64,000 nucleotides of DNA, taken from the NCBI GenBank assembly GCA_013176395.1, contig JABMLP010000019.1, positions 310,001 to 374,000 on the forward strand. Direction: 5' to 3'. This document shows positions 10,436-22,478 of this stretch, piece by piece (within the stretch, counting starts at the first letter, position 1; the number at the start of each line of letters is the position of its first letter). Position numbers and translations under genes: made by a program. Source of the stretch: Venturia oleaginea. Lineage: Eukaryota > Ascomycota > Dothideomycetes > Venturiales > Venturiaceae. A model generated the notes under the pieces. The model saw only the letters and a program-made list of their open reading frames with translations, had not been told where the DNA came from and ran no database searches.

Positions 10436-11188
10436 ATGGTTCTACTCGGCGGCCTCGAACTCCTGGCAGGCGCATATCTAATCAACGAGCACAAGAAACA
10501 AAAGAAAGAGAAGGCCCGCATGCAGGGAGAGCAGGCAAACGTCCAAACCAGCAGACCCCGTCCTTCGCGAAGACAATCAGATTCTCCAAAACGGCGAAAA
10601 CCTCACCGCGAAGATCGAAAATACAGCAGCAAGTCACCAACGCGATACGAATGCGCCGCCAAACGACGCCCTCACTGCGATGAACCAAGCAGCGCGAAAC
10701 CAACCGCTGCCATCGTCCCACCTTCATACTATCGTCCTCCTCCACCCAAGGCGCAACATTCCCCGATATTAGCATACCAGCAATCTTCATGCACACCTCC
10801 TACGTACTTTACACCTCCACCAATACCCCACTCCCCCCAAGCCGTCGCAAGACCTCTCCCCCCACCCTCCCCCATATCACCAATGGAACCAGAACACCAT
10901 TCCCACGCGCCCTTCGACGTATCCGACGGGTTCAGTCCCGAGCAGCGACAACACCAATCAATGTATGCGAATAACTACGCGTCCGTACAATATCCAGACC
11001 ATCTTGCTGAGTTGGGAGATCCGTCGTTGACGGACGAGGGTGAAGAGCAGTTTCAATATGACGATGGGTTGATTTATGATGAGAGGCGGAATCGACATGT
11101 GAGGTTTGCGCTTCCGAGGGATGGGGATGAGACGAGGCTTGAGGTTGTGCATCCGAGGGATGTGGCGCCTCCTCCTTATAGTCTTTAG
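10436..11188 (+). CDS. Hypothetical proline-rich protein with C-terminal PPPY motif
   Basis: Single-exon 250-residue protein; I do not recognise an enzyme family. The N-terminus is a short hydrophobic stretch (residues 2-17, LLGGLELLAGAYLINE) followed by a strongly basic Lys/Arg/Gln-rich segment. Residues 90-155 are Pro/Ser-rich and low complexity. The acidic second half ends in PPPYSL. PPxY motifs are ligands of WW domains such as those of Rsp5-type ubiquitin ligases, so a trafficking-adaptor or peripheral membrane role is possible but unproven. The ATG at 10436 is the first in frame and follows a pyrimidine/A-rich leader. Confidence 0.7.
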   Translation: MVLLGGLELLAGAYLINEHKKQKKEKARMQGEQANVQTSRPRPSRRQSDSPKRRKPHREDRKYSSKSPTRYECAAKRRPHCDEPSSAKPTAAIVPPSYYRPPPPKAQHSPILAYQQSSCTPPTYFTPPPIPHSPQAVARPLPPPSPISPMEPEHHSHAPFDVSDGFSPEQRQHQSMYANNYASVQYPDHLAELGDPSLTDEGEEQFQYDDGLIYDERRNRHVRFALPRDGDETRLEVVHPRDVAPPPYSL

Positions 11189-12161
11189 GTGTGCTATGGT
11201 TTTGTGGCGCTTTTTTGGCATATTTCAGCGGGTTTGGATGGCGCAGGTCTGGAGAGGTTTGATGGCTTTAGGAGATACCTAATGATGTTATGATGGATGG
11301 TGTGTATGTAGTCTTTTCGGCTGGACCGGATGAAGTACTTGGTAAAACAAACGAATACTTTTATTGTTGCGTCTTGCGTCTCATTTCTTTACTTGCCTTC
11401 TCTTTGCTTAAAACATGTACTGTAATGACAGTCCAGGTATCTAAGAGGCAGATTTCCGGAAAAGAATTTTCTGGTTTCATCCGAAAATACCCAGATCACT
11501 TAGCCTAGGTAGGTGAGCGAGTAAGTTGTGCTGTGGGGTAAGCAGAAGGTGGGGAGAGTGCAATGGTTATCTTGGATACAAGTACCTGGTCCGTATCCGC
11601 AAGGTTTTGTGTTAGCGATTGGGGTCGCAAAAGTTATTACGATGAACAAGGCTAGGGTAGGGAGGAAGAGCACTGTGAGGTTGTTTCTGGGCTCGTCTTG
11701 AAAGCTAGTACGGTGATATTACTGATAGGGGAAGAGCTTTGTTCAGGCTAGGGAAGAAAGATGAACCTATACTTAGTTGAATGCAAATATGTCTCTCCGT
11801 AGCCATGTTTTCTCTACAATTAGATAATTAGGTATACTCGTGATGCGCACTATGTGTCCGACTCTTCATCTAGCTGGCGAAGCGACGTTCAGCTCGTGAC
11901 GGAAGAAAAGCTATTGGTGTAATTGATCAAGGAGATTGCGCTAGCAAAATGGGAACTCACCGTAATGCCGTGGTTGGCATATACATCGTACGGGGAAATA
12001 CAATGAAAACAGGTGGTTTGGCTGTCAATAGTAGAACCATTAAACTACGTTATCGTACTCCAAATTCCGAGACCCCAAGTCGAGAATCAGCCAACACCAA
12101 CATATCTATCCCTGTCTATTTCCGAGCCTGCTGAAAATACCTTTCATGTCCATTAAGCAAT
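11189..12161. other. Intergenic region between convergent genes
   Basis: Nearly 1 kb between two convergent genes. I see no gene, RNA or repeat in it. It must hold the 3' UTRs and terminators of both neighbours. Confidence 0.4.
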
Positions 12162-13752
12162 CTACTTCTTGGTAGGAGCGACATTGAATCGGAAATGAAT
12201 GATATCTCCATTCTGAACAACATATGTCTTACCTTCCTGCCTGAACTTCCCCGCAGCTTTAATAGGACCAAGCGATTTACCGCCTTCACAGAAATCATGG
12301 AAATCCTGGTAAGCCACCAGCTCAGCTTTAATGAAACCGCGCTCGAAATCGCCGTGGATAACGCCAGCAGCTTGTGGTGGGAGGGTGCTTCTCTGCACGA
12401 CCCAGCATCGAACTTCTTTCTCGCCGGCTATATCGTGTTAGCGAAGCTCCCGAGCCGAGGGTAAAGACACGACCATACCTGTGAAATAGTACTGCAATCC
12501 CAATTTCGTGAATCCTTCGGTGACAATCTTGCTAATCCGACTCTTTACCTTGATCTCCTTGAAGAACTCGGCGAGCTGCTTAGGGTCATCACGTAGACTC
12601 CAGACTTTCTCTTCGAATTCGACGGAGAAGGGGATCACGTCTGTTGGCGCGCCGCCGTGTTCTGTGACCCATTCCATAATGCCGGGGAGGTATTTGTTCT
12701 TTTGGCGGAGGTAATCTTTCATGCTTAGGTTGACCAGATAAAGGATTGGTTTGGTGGTTATCAATCGAATCTTTACGGTAGTTAGCAGGGTGGAAGTGTG
12801 TCCGACGCTCTTTCAAAAGGTTGGAGATCAGAAGTGGTGATTGCAACGAACTTTTTCGTTGATCAACTCAATTTCAGCGGTCGTCCAAGCCCCGTCTCGA
12901 ACTGGCTTATCGGCTTCGAGCATCTTAAACTGTCAGCGGATAAATTTTTGGATTTTCGAGATTATGTGTAGGTATCGTTTTGATTTTTGCTGTGGTCTCA
13001 TCGAAAAGCGGCAGCATCTTGAATTTTCCGCCAGCTTTGCGCACAGTGGCCTCTTCGGCGATCTTGGTCTTCGCAAGAATGTCTGTACTTCATCAGCAAT
13101 ACACCAGCATCCAATTTCGATCTCTGACTATACCCAAGTCCTTCTTGGACAGCTCACTCTGTATGGTATCTAAAGGTGTAAGCATTTCTTCCAGAGTTGG
13201 CTTCATGAGTTTTACTCAAATCGCGCACGGGATCGACGGAGTCGTCGACGTGAAGCACTTCATCATTGTCGAATGCTCTACCATAACTTAGCGTGATCAA
13301 GATACAAAGGCTAGGAGAAAGCTACCGAACAACGTGAAACATGCCATCAACAGCCTGAATATGGGAAAGAAAGGCATTTCCAAGACCTTGCCCTTCAGAG
13401 GCTCCTTTGATTAGGCCAGCGATATCTGTCACTTGTAGGTAGGCTGGGTACTGGGATGGCGGCTTCCAGATATCACACAAGAAGTTCTAAAAATATTAGC
13501 CAGAAGATGTGTGAGCCAGGCCTCGGGACAACTCACGTATCTCTCGTCAGGTACGGGGCATCTAGCCTCATTTGGCTCGATGGTGCAGAAGGGATAATTC
13601 TCTGCCGCCGCGCTTTGGCTCGTCAGAAGGTTGAACAAAGAAGTCTTTCCCACATTGGGAAGTCCAACACAGCCCATTTTGAGGTTGTTCTTGACGCGCC
13701 CAAAGGCAACGACATTGTTGGATGTCTCTTCAGCTGCTTTTTTGGGAGGCAT
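12162..13752 (-). CDS. OLA1: Obg-like ATPase 1 (YchF/OLA1 family)
   Basis: P-loop ATPase of the universally conserved YchF/OLA1 group, a cytosolic ribosome-associated and stress-related protein. Exon 1 (13537-13752) begins MPPKK and carries the Walker [10 protein letters not shown] (residues 30-38). The next exon (13326-13486) has the G3 motif DIAGL. A later exon (about 12479-12760) has [10 protein letters not shown] in place of the G4 NKxD, the signature that gives this family ATP rather than GTP preference. The last exon (12162-12427) is the TGS domain ([16 protein letters not shown]) and ends FNVAPTKK. Introns I can place: 13487-13536, 13278-13325, 12428-12478; others lie between 12760 and 13277. 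Every domain expected of the family is present, so it should be functional. Confidence 0.95.
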
Positions 13753-15290
13753 TGCGAGGTACAGAGATAATAAAAAGATGAGAAAGAAGTCCAGGTCAGA
13801 CTCGGTATCGTACGATGGAAGATACTTCCCCACTACGTATCACGTGGTGAGTATTCAGATTTCTTACTTAATTCGGAGCAGGCCGTCCATCTCCACGAGC
13901 TCACACAAGAAACTGGAGGAGGGATATTGAATACGATTACATATTTGGTTGCGGTACGGCGCGAATCAGTGAAAGAGTCGGAAATTCTTGTGACGAAGAC
14001 TCGTCCTCGCAACAGCGGTATCCAGATCCACTCCCAGTTCAAGATTTAAGCGTGGCGGCTATCTTTATGATAGATTTACCAATTACGGAATCAAGAGGAT
14101 CGTGGGAGTCGCTGCTGAATCCTAGTAGCACTACCTCTACGACCAAGAAGGCCTCGAAACAGCGACGGTCGTTCCTGATCTGGTACCTGAACTATTCCTA
14201 GCGGCGGACGGAATGTCCGATCCAGTGGCGTAGTTCTAACCGTTGTTCCTCGTTTCGTATCTCGTTCTGAGCTAGGAAGGGTAGGTCACTTTCCAAGAAG
14301 CCAAATCTTGTCGCCCGTAAGAAAGGGCAGAGACTTATCCATTTGACAATGATGAGATGGAACGAACAAGAGCTTGTGCTTTGTTTGAGCCTTCGTATAC
14401 TGTCCAGGAACAATCCACCGTCACCTGGGGTTCAAAAGACGGCACACTGCAGATAGCAGCCAAAGACATTTGTCTGCAACATCCATGAAGCACATTATAT
14501 GGAAATTGATGGAGAACTGATGACATGGACATGGCAAGGTTGGTGTTGCTCCAATTATGGGTGAACGATGGGATGATTGAAGTACACGCCAATCCGCGCG
14601 GCTAATCTTGACCCTAACCGTCTCATCTCCGTCTCAATACCACCACTTCCACTACACTCTCTGCGCCATCTCCTTTCTACACCTGAACGTTTGTTTGCCC
14701 ATCTCTGACTTGCCACAGGTAAGCATACTGTGCGGCGCGCGTCCCGCGCGGCCAGGTTATGCTCTCGTCTACATGCACCCATCGTTCTGCTCTGCGTACC
14801 ACAATCGCAAAGGACGTCGATCAATGTCATCGCCTCAGGTTTCGTTCTCCTGTCTGGGTTTCGTGCTTCGGAGCTTGTCTTGTAGTTTTGGAAATCCCCT
14901 TCACTTCTAACATGCCTGTGCTTCCAAATGTTTTCTATGCTTCCTTCCATGCCTGGTATCCTACTATTGTCGCCTATGATCTTTCCTAGCTGTCAAATAT
15001 TGTTTGTTCCGTCGTCAATCTACCTGGATGCTCTGTTGTTTTCTCTCTGTTCGCCCACCAAATCACATGGAATAGATCAAACTGGATTCAACAACAGTTC
15101 GCAATCCCAAAGCCAAGTCTGAAAGTGGTTTGACATCGGTAGAAAAGGTTCAAGCTCTGGTCCCAGCTCTCTCGGTCTTGCTGAACCATATCACTCCGGT
15201 TCCCGCCTCAGCTCCTCTACGCTCACAGTTGTTCTATTACACCAGCAAAGATCGGACCGACAAGATTGGCTGCGGAACCCGCCCTCCAAC
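13753..15290. other. Divergent intergenic region
   Basis: About 1.5 kb between the start of OLA1 (minus strand) and the membrane-protein gene (plus strand). No frame here resembles a known protein. The right half (14600-15120) is CT-rich, like a fungal promoter and 5' leader, with several short upstream frames. A missing signal-peptide exon of the next gene could lie here. Confidence 0.4.
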
Positions 15291-16580
15291 ATGGCAACCA
15301 CGACAGCACCGAGTTCAACATTGACCAGCAGCACAACTTCTGCCATCGGTGCAACCACATCATCTTCAATCTTGGGAACTACCAGCTCACTTTTGGGCAC
15401 CACAAGCTCGCTTCTTAGCACCATCACTACAGACTTGACGTTGACGAGCACTGCGCTAATATCGGAATCCTCATCCACTCCTATAATATCCGCAACAACA
15501 ACTTTCAGCGCGGCCACGACTTTTGACGCAAGCAGCACTTCTGATGTCAGTACTGCTTCCACGGCCCTGGTAAACGCTCCTGTCGTCAACAGCCAGAGCG
15601 TGAGCGCAACCAATGCCGCGAGCAGCAGCCAACCGACGCAGCTCAATCCCGAAGCCATGAATTTGAAGCCCGCTACCATTGTAGGCATTGCCATAGCAGC
15701 AGGAGGGCTCATTCTCCTCATCATTCTTGCATCGTTGTGCATTTGCTTGACGAGACGTCGGAAGATGAGATCGAATACGCCACAGATTGCATTCAAGCCG
15801 CGAAGTCCTTCAAGAGCCTCAGATGAGGAGGACCTGGAAAAATCGAGCGTCTCATCCCGTACTCATGAGGTAGGGTCAGTTGTTGACGAAATACGCCCAA
15901 AACCTCAATCGATGGGAGGGAGCACGCTTTTAGCCGTTCCTTCCGACAAACCCACGGTCGAACGCTTCTCATGGAAGGCCCAAACGGCGGAACATCTCCA
16001 CGTTACTCCCGCGGTCGAAAACAGACCATTCTCATGGTTGAAGCAAGACCAGGAACAATACCCCACAGCCGACGATAACATAACCTCCGAAGGCGTTCAA
16101 TGGCGTCCTGCAAGTGAGTTGCTCGGTCAACCACCAGTGAGAAATGGGTCGCCATTCTCCCTCCCTTCAAACATGATACGCGGCCCTCTCTCCCAAGATA
16201 GCCTCCACAGCTCCTTCGTGCCCTCAAGCGTAAACCGCCAATCTTTCTACTCCGACACAATCCTGCGCAGCCAAATAAAGCAAGCCTTCAACAACGGCGC
16301 CCGTCAATCCTTCCAATATGTCAATTCGCCCCTCTCCGACCCTGCCGCTGCTCGCTGGCGCGGCTCAGAAATGGGCAGTATCATTGACGAAAACATGGAG
16401 ACCAATTCTAGATTTTCGGGCGAGACGTTGGGAAAATTGAGGAGCGAGCATACTAGGATTCAGAATGAACGGTTTAGAATTAGCCGGTTGCAGCAGTTGG
16501 ATGAGGAAGAGGATTGGATCAGGCAGCAAATTGCTAAAGTGGAGACGAAGAGGGGGAGTGCTATTAGTAGAGCTTATTGA
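15291..16580 (+). CDS. Mid2/SKG6-like single-pass membrane protein
   Basis: A 429-residue protein with a Ser/Thr-rich, glycosylation-prone N-terminal region (1-120), one strong membrane span (about 128-153) followed by a basic stop-transfer RRRKMR, and a Ser-rich cytosolic tail of about 270 residues ending in a charged, probably helical stretch (LGKLRSEHTRIQNERFRI). This layout matches the fungal Mid2/Wsc/SKG6-type surface proteins that sense or signal wall stress; assignment rests on architecture, not on a conserved catalytic motif. The ATG at 15291 leaves no signal peptide, which is unusual for a surface protein. Either the TM works as a signal anchor or an upstream exon is missing from this model. 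Confidence 0.75.
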   Translation: MATTTAPSSTLTSSTTSAIGATTSSSILGTTSSLLGTTSSLLSTITTDLTLTSTALISESSSTPIISATTTFSAATTFDASSTSDVSTASTALVNAPVVNSQSVSATNAASSSQPTQLNPEAMNLKPATIVGIAIAAGGLILLIILASLCICLTRRRKMRSNTPQIAFKPRSPSRASDEEDLEKSSVSSRTHEVGSVVDEIRPKPQSMGGSTLLAVPSDKPTVERFSWKAQTAEHLHVTPAVENRPFSWLKQDQEQYPTADDNITSEGVQWRPASELLGQPPVRNGSPFSLPSNMIRGPLSQDSLHSSFVPSSVNRQSFYSDTILRSQIKQAFNNGARQSFQYVNSPLSDPAAARWRGSEMGSIIDENMETNSRFSGETLGKLRSEHTRIQNERFRISRLQQLDEEEDWIRQQIAKVETKRGSAISRAY

Positions 16581-17236
16581 TTGCTTGTATGATATGTAAT
16601 TGTATTAGTAGTGGAAATATGGATATGGATGTGGATATGGAGTTTTAGTGTTTTGGGTTTATCACGTACCTCATAGCTTAAGGCTTTTAATAACTTAGAT
16701 ATCGAGTTGTCAAAAGGATTAATAGAAACTTGTCGCACACACATCAAAAGAAAGCAAACCACATCAAAAACCACAATCATAACCGATCAGAAATCTTGAA
16801 GCTTTCACAGACCCCGTAGTCAAAAAGCCGACCTAACGAATAGCTTCCGCCTAGATAAGAAAGGGCACAGCTTGAACGCTCAACGACCTAAAAACAAGCC
16901 ACCCAGATCCAAACACCAGGCTAAAGGAACGAGCATGAAGTACTACATAATCCGTGACATCATCATAAGACCTACCAAAAATAGAAAGCCGTACTTGTAT
17001 CCCTCGAGTAGGACAACGGGATTGAAATCGGGAACAGACGTGTACAAAAGGGGGTACAAGTAATAGTACGCCACATACAGCAGAAAGAGTACTGCCCATT
17101 AATTACGCCTCTGCGCGTGTTACACGACAAAAGGCTCGTCGCACCTCCTAGAAACCGCACGATACGCCCAAGAAAGCCCAAGGGTTACCACAAGCCACAA
17201 AAGCGACAAAACTTAGAGACGGCTCCCCATAACCCA
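16581..17236. other. Convergent intergenic region
   Basis: Space between two genes that end towards each other. No gene or RNA recognised; a TGGATATGGATGTGGATATGG purine-rich repeat occurs near 16620, in the likely 3' UTR. Confidence 0.4.
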
Positions 17237-19267
17237 TCAAGCGCGCTCATCCTGCGGAAGAAAAAGCTTCGCAAGCAACCGGTCAAAGAAAATGGTTGTG
17301 TCGCCTTCGGTGTCGATACCATTTCTCGCCCGTCGCTCAAGATATACCCTCGCGCTCTCCACCGCTTTTCGCAAGTCCTCAACGACAGCCACCTTGGAAG
17401 GCTGCGAGTGACATTTCGGAAAGCAAGCACGATAGAATGATAAGAGTTGCTGGACACCAGTGCTCTTCTCAAACGCTTCTGGTGTCGCGATGGCGAGGGC
17501 GGAGGGGTTATCATGGGTAGTATTGTTCTGATCGGGATGGTATGAGTCGCGGGCGGCGTGGTAATGGACGCTTTCGACGGACATGAAGAGGACGGCGAAG
17601 GTGCAGATTACCAAGGGGTAGTGTGCGCAACTTTTGTCGAGGCAGTGGAGTTCGAGGGATGTGAGGACTTCCTTTAATAGTTTCGAAGCTATTTCTTTGA
17701 AGATGGGGCCGAGTTGGCTGCGGATGAAACATGGGGTGATGTCCGAGTGGTGCTTGTTCGGAAAATGGTTGTGGATGATTGCTTGGGAATGTGTACTTGG
17801 AGATACTTTGATGTCGCCGCAGATGTGGATCGTGATGAGGAGCTTCAGGACTTGACGCAGGAGCTGCTTGGATTTGGGCTGGGGTTATTTGGTTAGTAAG
17901 GGGTCAGGCGGTGGTTTGAAGTTAGGAGCTTACATTTACTAAGCTTCTGTAGAAAGGATATATCGTTTTCAGCACCTTCAAAGGCGACCTGAACAATGGG
18001 AACATCAAAAAGCTCTTTTCGTCGTCCAGAAGGGACCCGATATGCTTGTCTACAGCATCAACAAGATCCGTGGTACTGCCTGTGAGAATTGCTGGAAACA
18101 CCCAATGATCTTGTTGAAATCGTTCGGGGTTTTCGTTTAGTAGGGTCGTAGGGTTGATGACCCATGGATACACGATATGAGAGTGTCGGAACTCATTGGC
18201 GAAGAATTCTCCATGATTTGTTGCCAGCAGTTGAGCTTGGCACGTGAATGACGGCCCGAACCCAATCTCAAGATAGACGGTGAATCTGTGAGAGTCCTTA
18301 TAGACATCTGAGCCAAAAAGCCCTTTATCCTTAGGAAAGATGTTGCCGCATAGAAGAATCTCGTCGGCCAAGATTTCGAGCGACCTACCTCTGCATGGAT
18401 TGTGTACCAATTCGCACTTGTAGTAATTGATGCAGGAACGACATGGCAGTCCTTTATCGCACTTCCAATAGTGTTAGTGAAATGGCTGGAGAGGAAGACC
18501 AAAACGATTACCTTAGTTTTGCGATCACGACATGCTTGGCATGCTCCTACGTTGCGCATTTCGTGCGTGGATTTCCGTTGGTCTGTTTTCAGGGGCCCTT
18601 TCCGACCTCTCGAGTTTCTTCGTCCGAGGCTGGTATCTAGGGTCAGATGTCTAGCGCGACGACTGCTGTAGGAGCGCGCAGCGGAGATACTGGAGTGCCC
18701 TGCGATATCCACAGAGCGTTCGAATCGTTCAACAGGCGGTTCAGGTTGCTCCTCGTGTCCATCATCGAATGAAGGATTGATCTCGGGACGACGTCCTGGA
18801 AATTCCTCTGTCCACTGTTGCATTGTATGCCACGGCTGGAGAAAGGAGGTGTCATTGAACTCCTGACCACGATAGATGGCGGTCGGGAAATGAACGGTGC
18901 TCACTGATTTACCAAAGTAGGATTCAGTGTCGAGGGACGATCCATCAGAACTATGCTGGAGTGATGGGACAGTTAAAAGTGGGTCCAACTGTCCACGGAG
19001 ATTCGCAGAGTGACAGGTAGTCTGCGGCAGAGAGTGGCCGTAAGAGTCGTTCAACATGGGGATTGACCAGTTAGGAGAGAATGTCAACGGGACCATGGAA
19101 ACTGATCTCGAGAGTTGTATTTCGAGCGGGTAGACATAATCTGGGTTACTGATGAGATCGGACAAAGGATCAATGTCTTGCGATTGATCGTATACCGCTG
19201 CTTTCTCTATGTCCCAGTCTCCGTCCATGCCAAACACTTCGAATCCTGAGTCTTGTATAACGTCCAT
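17237..19267 (-). CDS. Zn2Cys6 zinc-cluster protein, probable transcription factor
   Basis: Three exons (18512-19267, 17934-18461, 17237-17878) give 641 codons in one continuous frame. The Zn2Cys6 cluster straddles intron 1: CQACRDRKTK ends exon 1 and CDKGLPCRSCINYYKC starts exon 2. All six cysteines and the usual basic loop are present, so sequence-specific DNA binding in the nucleus is expected. Unusually, the cluster sits in the middle (about residues 243-272) after a Ser/Pro-rich N-terminal region, instead of at the N-terminus. The remaining 370 residues contain helical segments but no motif I can name. The start ATG at 19265-19267 (MDVIQDSGF) is the first in frame near the end of the open region. 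Target genes cannot be told from sequence; it is about 4 kb from the polysaccharide cluster, which is not evidence of control. Confidence 0.85.
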
Positions 19268-20819
19268 GGTGTTGAGATTGGCCAGAGCGCTAAGCAAAGA
19301 TAGGTTAGGTTGATTAGTAAATTTGTAGACTGTACTGACAAGAGTGAATCCATGGCTTTCGGATGCACTTGTTGAAAGCGCACCGACGATTCGTTCAAAG
19401 TTTGCAAGGCTGCGGGCGATGGTGACCGACAGCGACGACGCCCACCTAGACAACACAAAGCGAGTGGCAGTTGCTGTGCTGCTTTGGTAGAGGACTGGAC
19501 GAAAAAGAAGATGATGAAAGGGCAGAGAGTCTATGGGTGGAGTAGCAATGAGGTGGAATAAACATCAAAAGCCACAAAACATGAGGCAGCTATCGAGTAT
19601 TAGTAGGTATTTCTTTGTACCAACGTGTACCATCGGGGCCCATTTACATTGTCGCGTGGCTCAAGGCACACACAAGGCTGATCGGTCAACTGCAGCACAT
19701 GCGAACATGGATTAGGGTAGGCAAATGTGAACTCTCTTTTCTCCGCAATTTCTTGTAATGGGGAAGAATTGATCAAATCCGCCTGTCCGGATTTGTGGTC
19801 TTATCATCCTTATCATGTCGGAGATGTAATTACTGGAGAGATTCGCTATCTTTTGCTCAGTCACTTCGGTCTGCTTCTAGCAAGTTGATGCGTCAGCCGC
19901 AACGCCCCGTGAATAACCGCAGATGCACAGTCTACTTGGGGTATTGAGCAGCCAGTATCCAGGACGTTAGTACTTTTCAGCAGACAGTCCCGCCACGATG
20001 GAATGGAATTGATCTCGTCGATTCCCCAGCTTTGTTCACTAGCCAGCTGATTGTTTTCGAACGTGAAATTGCGTTCCGCATGAAAGAGCCGATGCGTATG
20101 GATTGACACAGGACAGAGATCAATCGTTCCTGGCATTTGGTCCATGTATGCCAGCCTCACCGAGCGATGGCTGAACAGCCAGAATGGAGCGGAATCCGGG
20201 ACGATTCCCAATGGTTGTGAGTGGTTGCTGCTTTCTTGTCAGCCTGGTCACGGATCATGATTTCCAACCTTTTAAGCGATGCTCGTAGTAGCCAAGATGT
20301 ACGTGTGCTTATCACGTCGGTCGAGGCGTATACTGCAGTGTCGGGGACCTCCGTCACACTATAAGGGCAAAATTGCAAAGAGTGAGGTTTTGGGGGAATA
20401 TAGCAAGACTGGCTATGGGAGATGCCGAGGGCGAGAAGCAAGGTGTGTCATTATTGTGATTGGTGACGACCTCGGCTTTTGAGCCTCCCATCACGTGATT
20501 ATATACTGGCATCTTTCTTGTTCCGTCCGAGCCCGTCGCTTGAACATTCATCTCATAAATTCAATCTCATCATCAACCACCAATCTTCGGACATCCTCAT
20601 ACTCTTTCTTCCAGTCATATGGCTAACGAACATCTTACACGTGCAGACTCATCTTTACCTCTTCTGGTAGGCTTACGCGAAGGATGTACTATAACTCGAA
20701 GCTCTATCTAAAGCTCAACTATTTCATCTTCTCACCTGGACATTCCATCTTCTCCTGCCGTCTCTTTTCTTCCGTCTCATCAGCGCATCTTTTTCAAGGC
20801 TCCGGCTCCGGCAGCAATT
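19268..20819. other. Divergent intergenic region
   Basis: About 1.55 kb between the zinc-cluster gene (minus) and the oxidoreductase gene (plus). Frames on the minus strand around 19861-20441 are open for up to 116 codons but look unlike any family I know and lack a coherent splice model, so I do not call a gene. The stretch 20520-20815 is pyrimidine-rich, as in fungal leaders. Confidence 0.4.
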
Positions 20820-22478
20820 ATGGATGAAAGGGCTGCTATTCCCGTATCACTACCGCATACAGATCCGGTGCCTTCATATTGGCACTCCGATACTCCTTTG
20901 GATCCGGTTCACGATTCCATTTCGAGTCTAAGATCTACAGAAGTTCTTCCTAAATACGCAGATTATATTATCATCGGCAGCGGAATAAGTGGTTCGATGA
21001 TGGCATGGGGTATTTTGGATAGATTAGAGAAAGAAGGTCTTTCACACGAGAAGAAGGTTGTTATTTTGGAAGCTAGAGGAGCTGTAGGAGGAGCTACAGG
21101 ACGAAATGGTAAGATGGGAAGAATACAACAAATATCTCTTGAGCAGGTTCACCTTTACAAAATCCCTCACATTTTCTATTCGACTCAGTCGAGATGCTAA
21201 CTCGCCTTTCTCAGGAGGACATACCAAAGCTCCCGCATACAGAACGTATCCCTCCTATTCCGCATCACACTCGTCAAAAGAAGCATCGAAAATCGCCCAC
21301 ATGGAACAAGCTAATGTCAATGCCACGCACGAATTCGCTGCTACTCACAAAATCCCGTGTGAATCTCGACCATGCGCAACAATCGACATCATCTACGACA
21401 AACCAACGTTTGACGCTGGAGTTGATGCACTGGACTTGATGAAAAATGAATTAGGCGAGGATGATTCCGTCTACGCCGACTATTCAATCTTCACCGCGGA
21501 GGAAGCGAAAGCGAAATTCTTCGTGGACGGCGACGTCCAAGGAGCCTTTTCTTACTCGGCCGGAAGTGTCAATGCCTACAAGTTTGCCATTGGAGTTTTG
21601 AAACTTTGTCTCGGTAAGGGACTGAATCTGCAAACCCATACGCCAGTGCAAGGAATTTCATCCACCACTTCAGATCAAACTCCGCCTATATGGACAGCAA
21701 AGACAGAGAGAGGGGAGATCAAGACTCCAAACTTGACACTGGCGACAAATGCATACACAGCATATCTTCTACCTCGGATGCAGACGAAAATCGTACCTTT
21801 ACGAGGACAGATAACAGCACACAAACAGTCGGAAGCCTATTCGAAACTTCATCCGCAAGGTCTTCCAGGTACATATTCGATGATGTATCCAACAGGATAC
21901 GATTACATGATTCCACGTCCAGAACACCCAGACGTCCCCTCCGAACTCGTTGGCGACATTGTCATTGGCGGTGGTTTGGGGGCACTTGAGAACGAAGGCT
22001 TGAGCGAGTTCGGCACGACCGATGATTCTGTGCTAAACGAGGTAAACTCCAAATATTTACATGACTGCGTTAGTCGCTATTTCGGTCCCAATTGGGGAAA
22101 GGAAGATGGAGTAAGGATGGAGTGGACGGGTATTATGGGTATCACCGGCGATGGATTGCCATTCGTAGGACCAGTACCCGGTGGGAAGGGCTTATGGATT
22201 AGTGCCGGATTCAATGGGCATGGTCAGTACAACTCCTCTCTGCGATGTAGCAATACTAACCCGCTGAAATAGGAATGGTGATGTGCCTCAAATCGGCAGA
22301 GGCTTTGACGCATATGCTTTTCGGCGATGCGCCAGATAAATTCGATTGGTTCCCTGAATCCCTGCTGATCACGGAGAAGAGGCTTGACGAAGCTGTCTTC
22401 GAGGGTCGCGCAGGGATGACAGCGCCAGAAATCGACAAAGTATCAAATGGTGCAGTTGGACCGACATATAATATTTGA
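20820..22478 (+). CDS. FAD-dependent oxidoreductase (DAO family)
   Basis: Three exons (20820-21108, 21215-22222, 22273-22478) join in frame to 500 residues. The dinucleotide-binding motif GSGISG follows YIII near residue 48, and VVILEARGAVGGATGRNGG is the ADP-ribose/flavin segment typical of D-amino-acid oxidase-like enzymes (DAO fold, sarcosine-oxidase relatives). The C-terminal FAD contact is WISAGFNGHGM, interrupted by intron 2. Both introns have GT..AG ends, of 106 and 50 nt. The enzyme would oxidise an amine or amino acid with FAD and O2; the substrate cannot be read from the sequence. No signal peptide is visible, so it is likely cytosolic or peroxisomal, although the C-terminus (PTYNI) is not a clear PTS1. 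Confidence 0.9.

Noticed and set aside
15191..15796. 201-codon minus-strand open frame
   Set aside because: It is the complement of the Ser/Thr-rich repeat coding of the plus-strand membrane protein; its Val/Leu-rich composition is a shadow.
19861..20441. Minus-strand frames of 94-116 codons
   Set aside because: No recognisable domain, no workable splice model, and they overlap the promoter region of the oxidoreductase.
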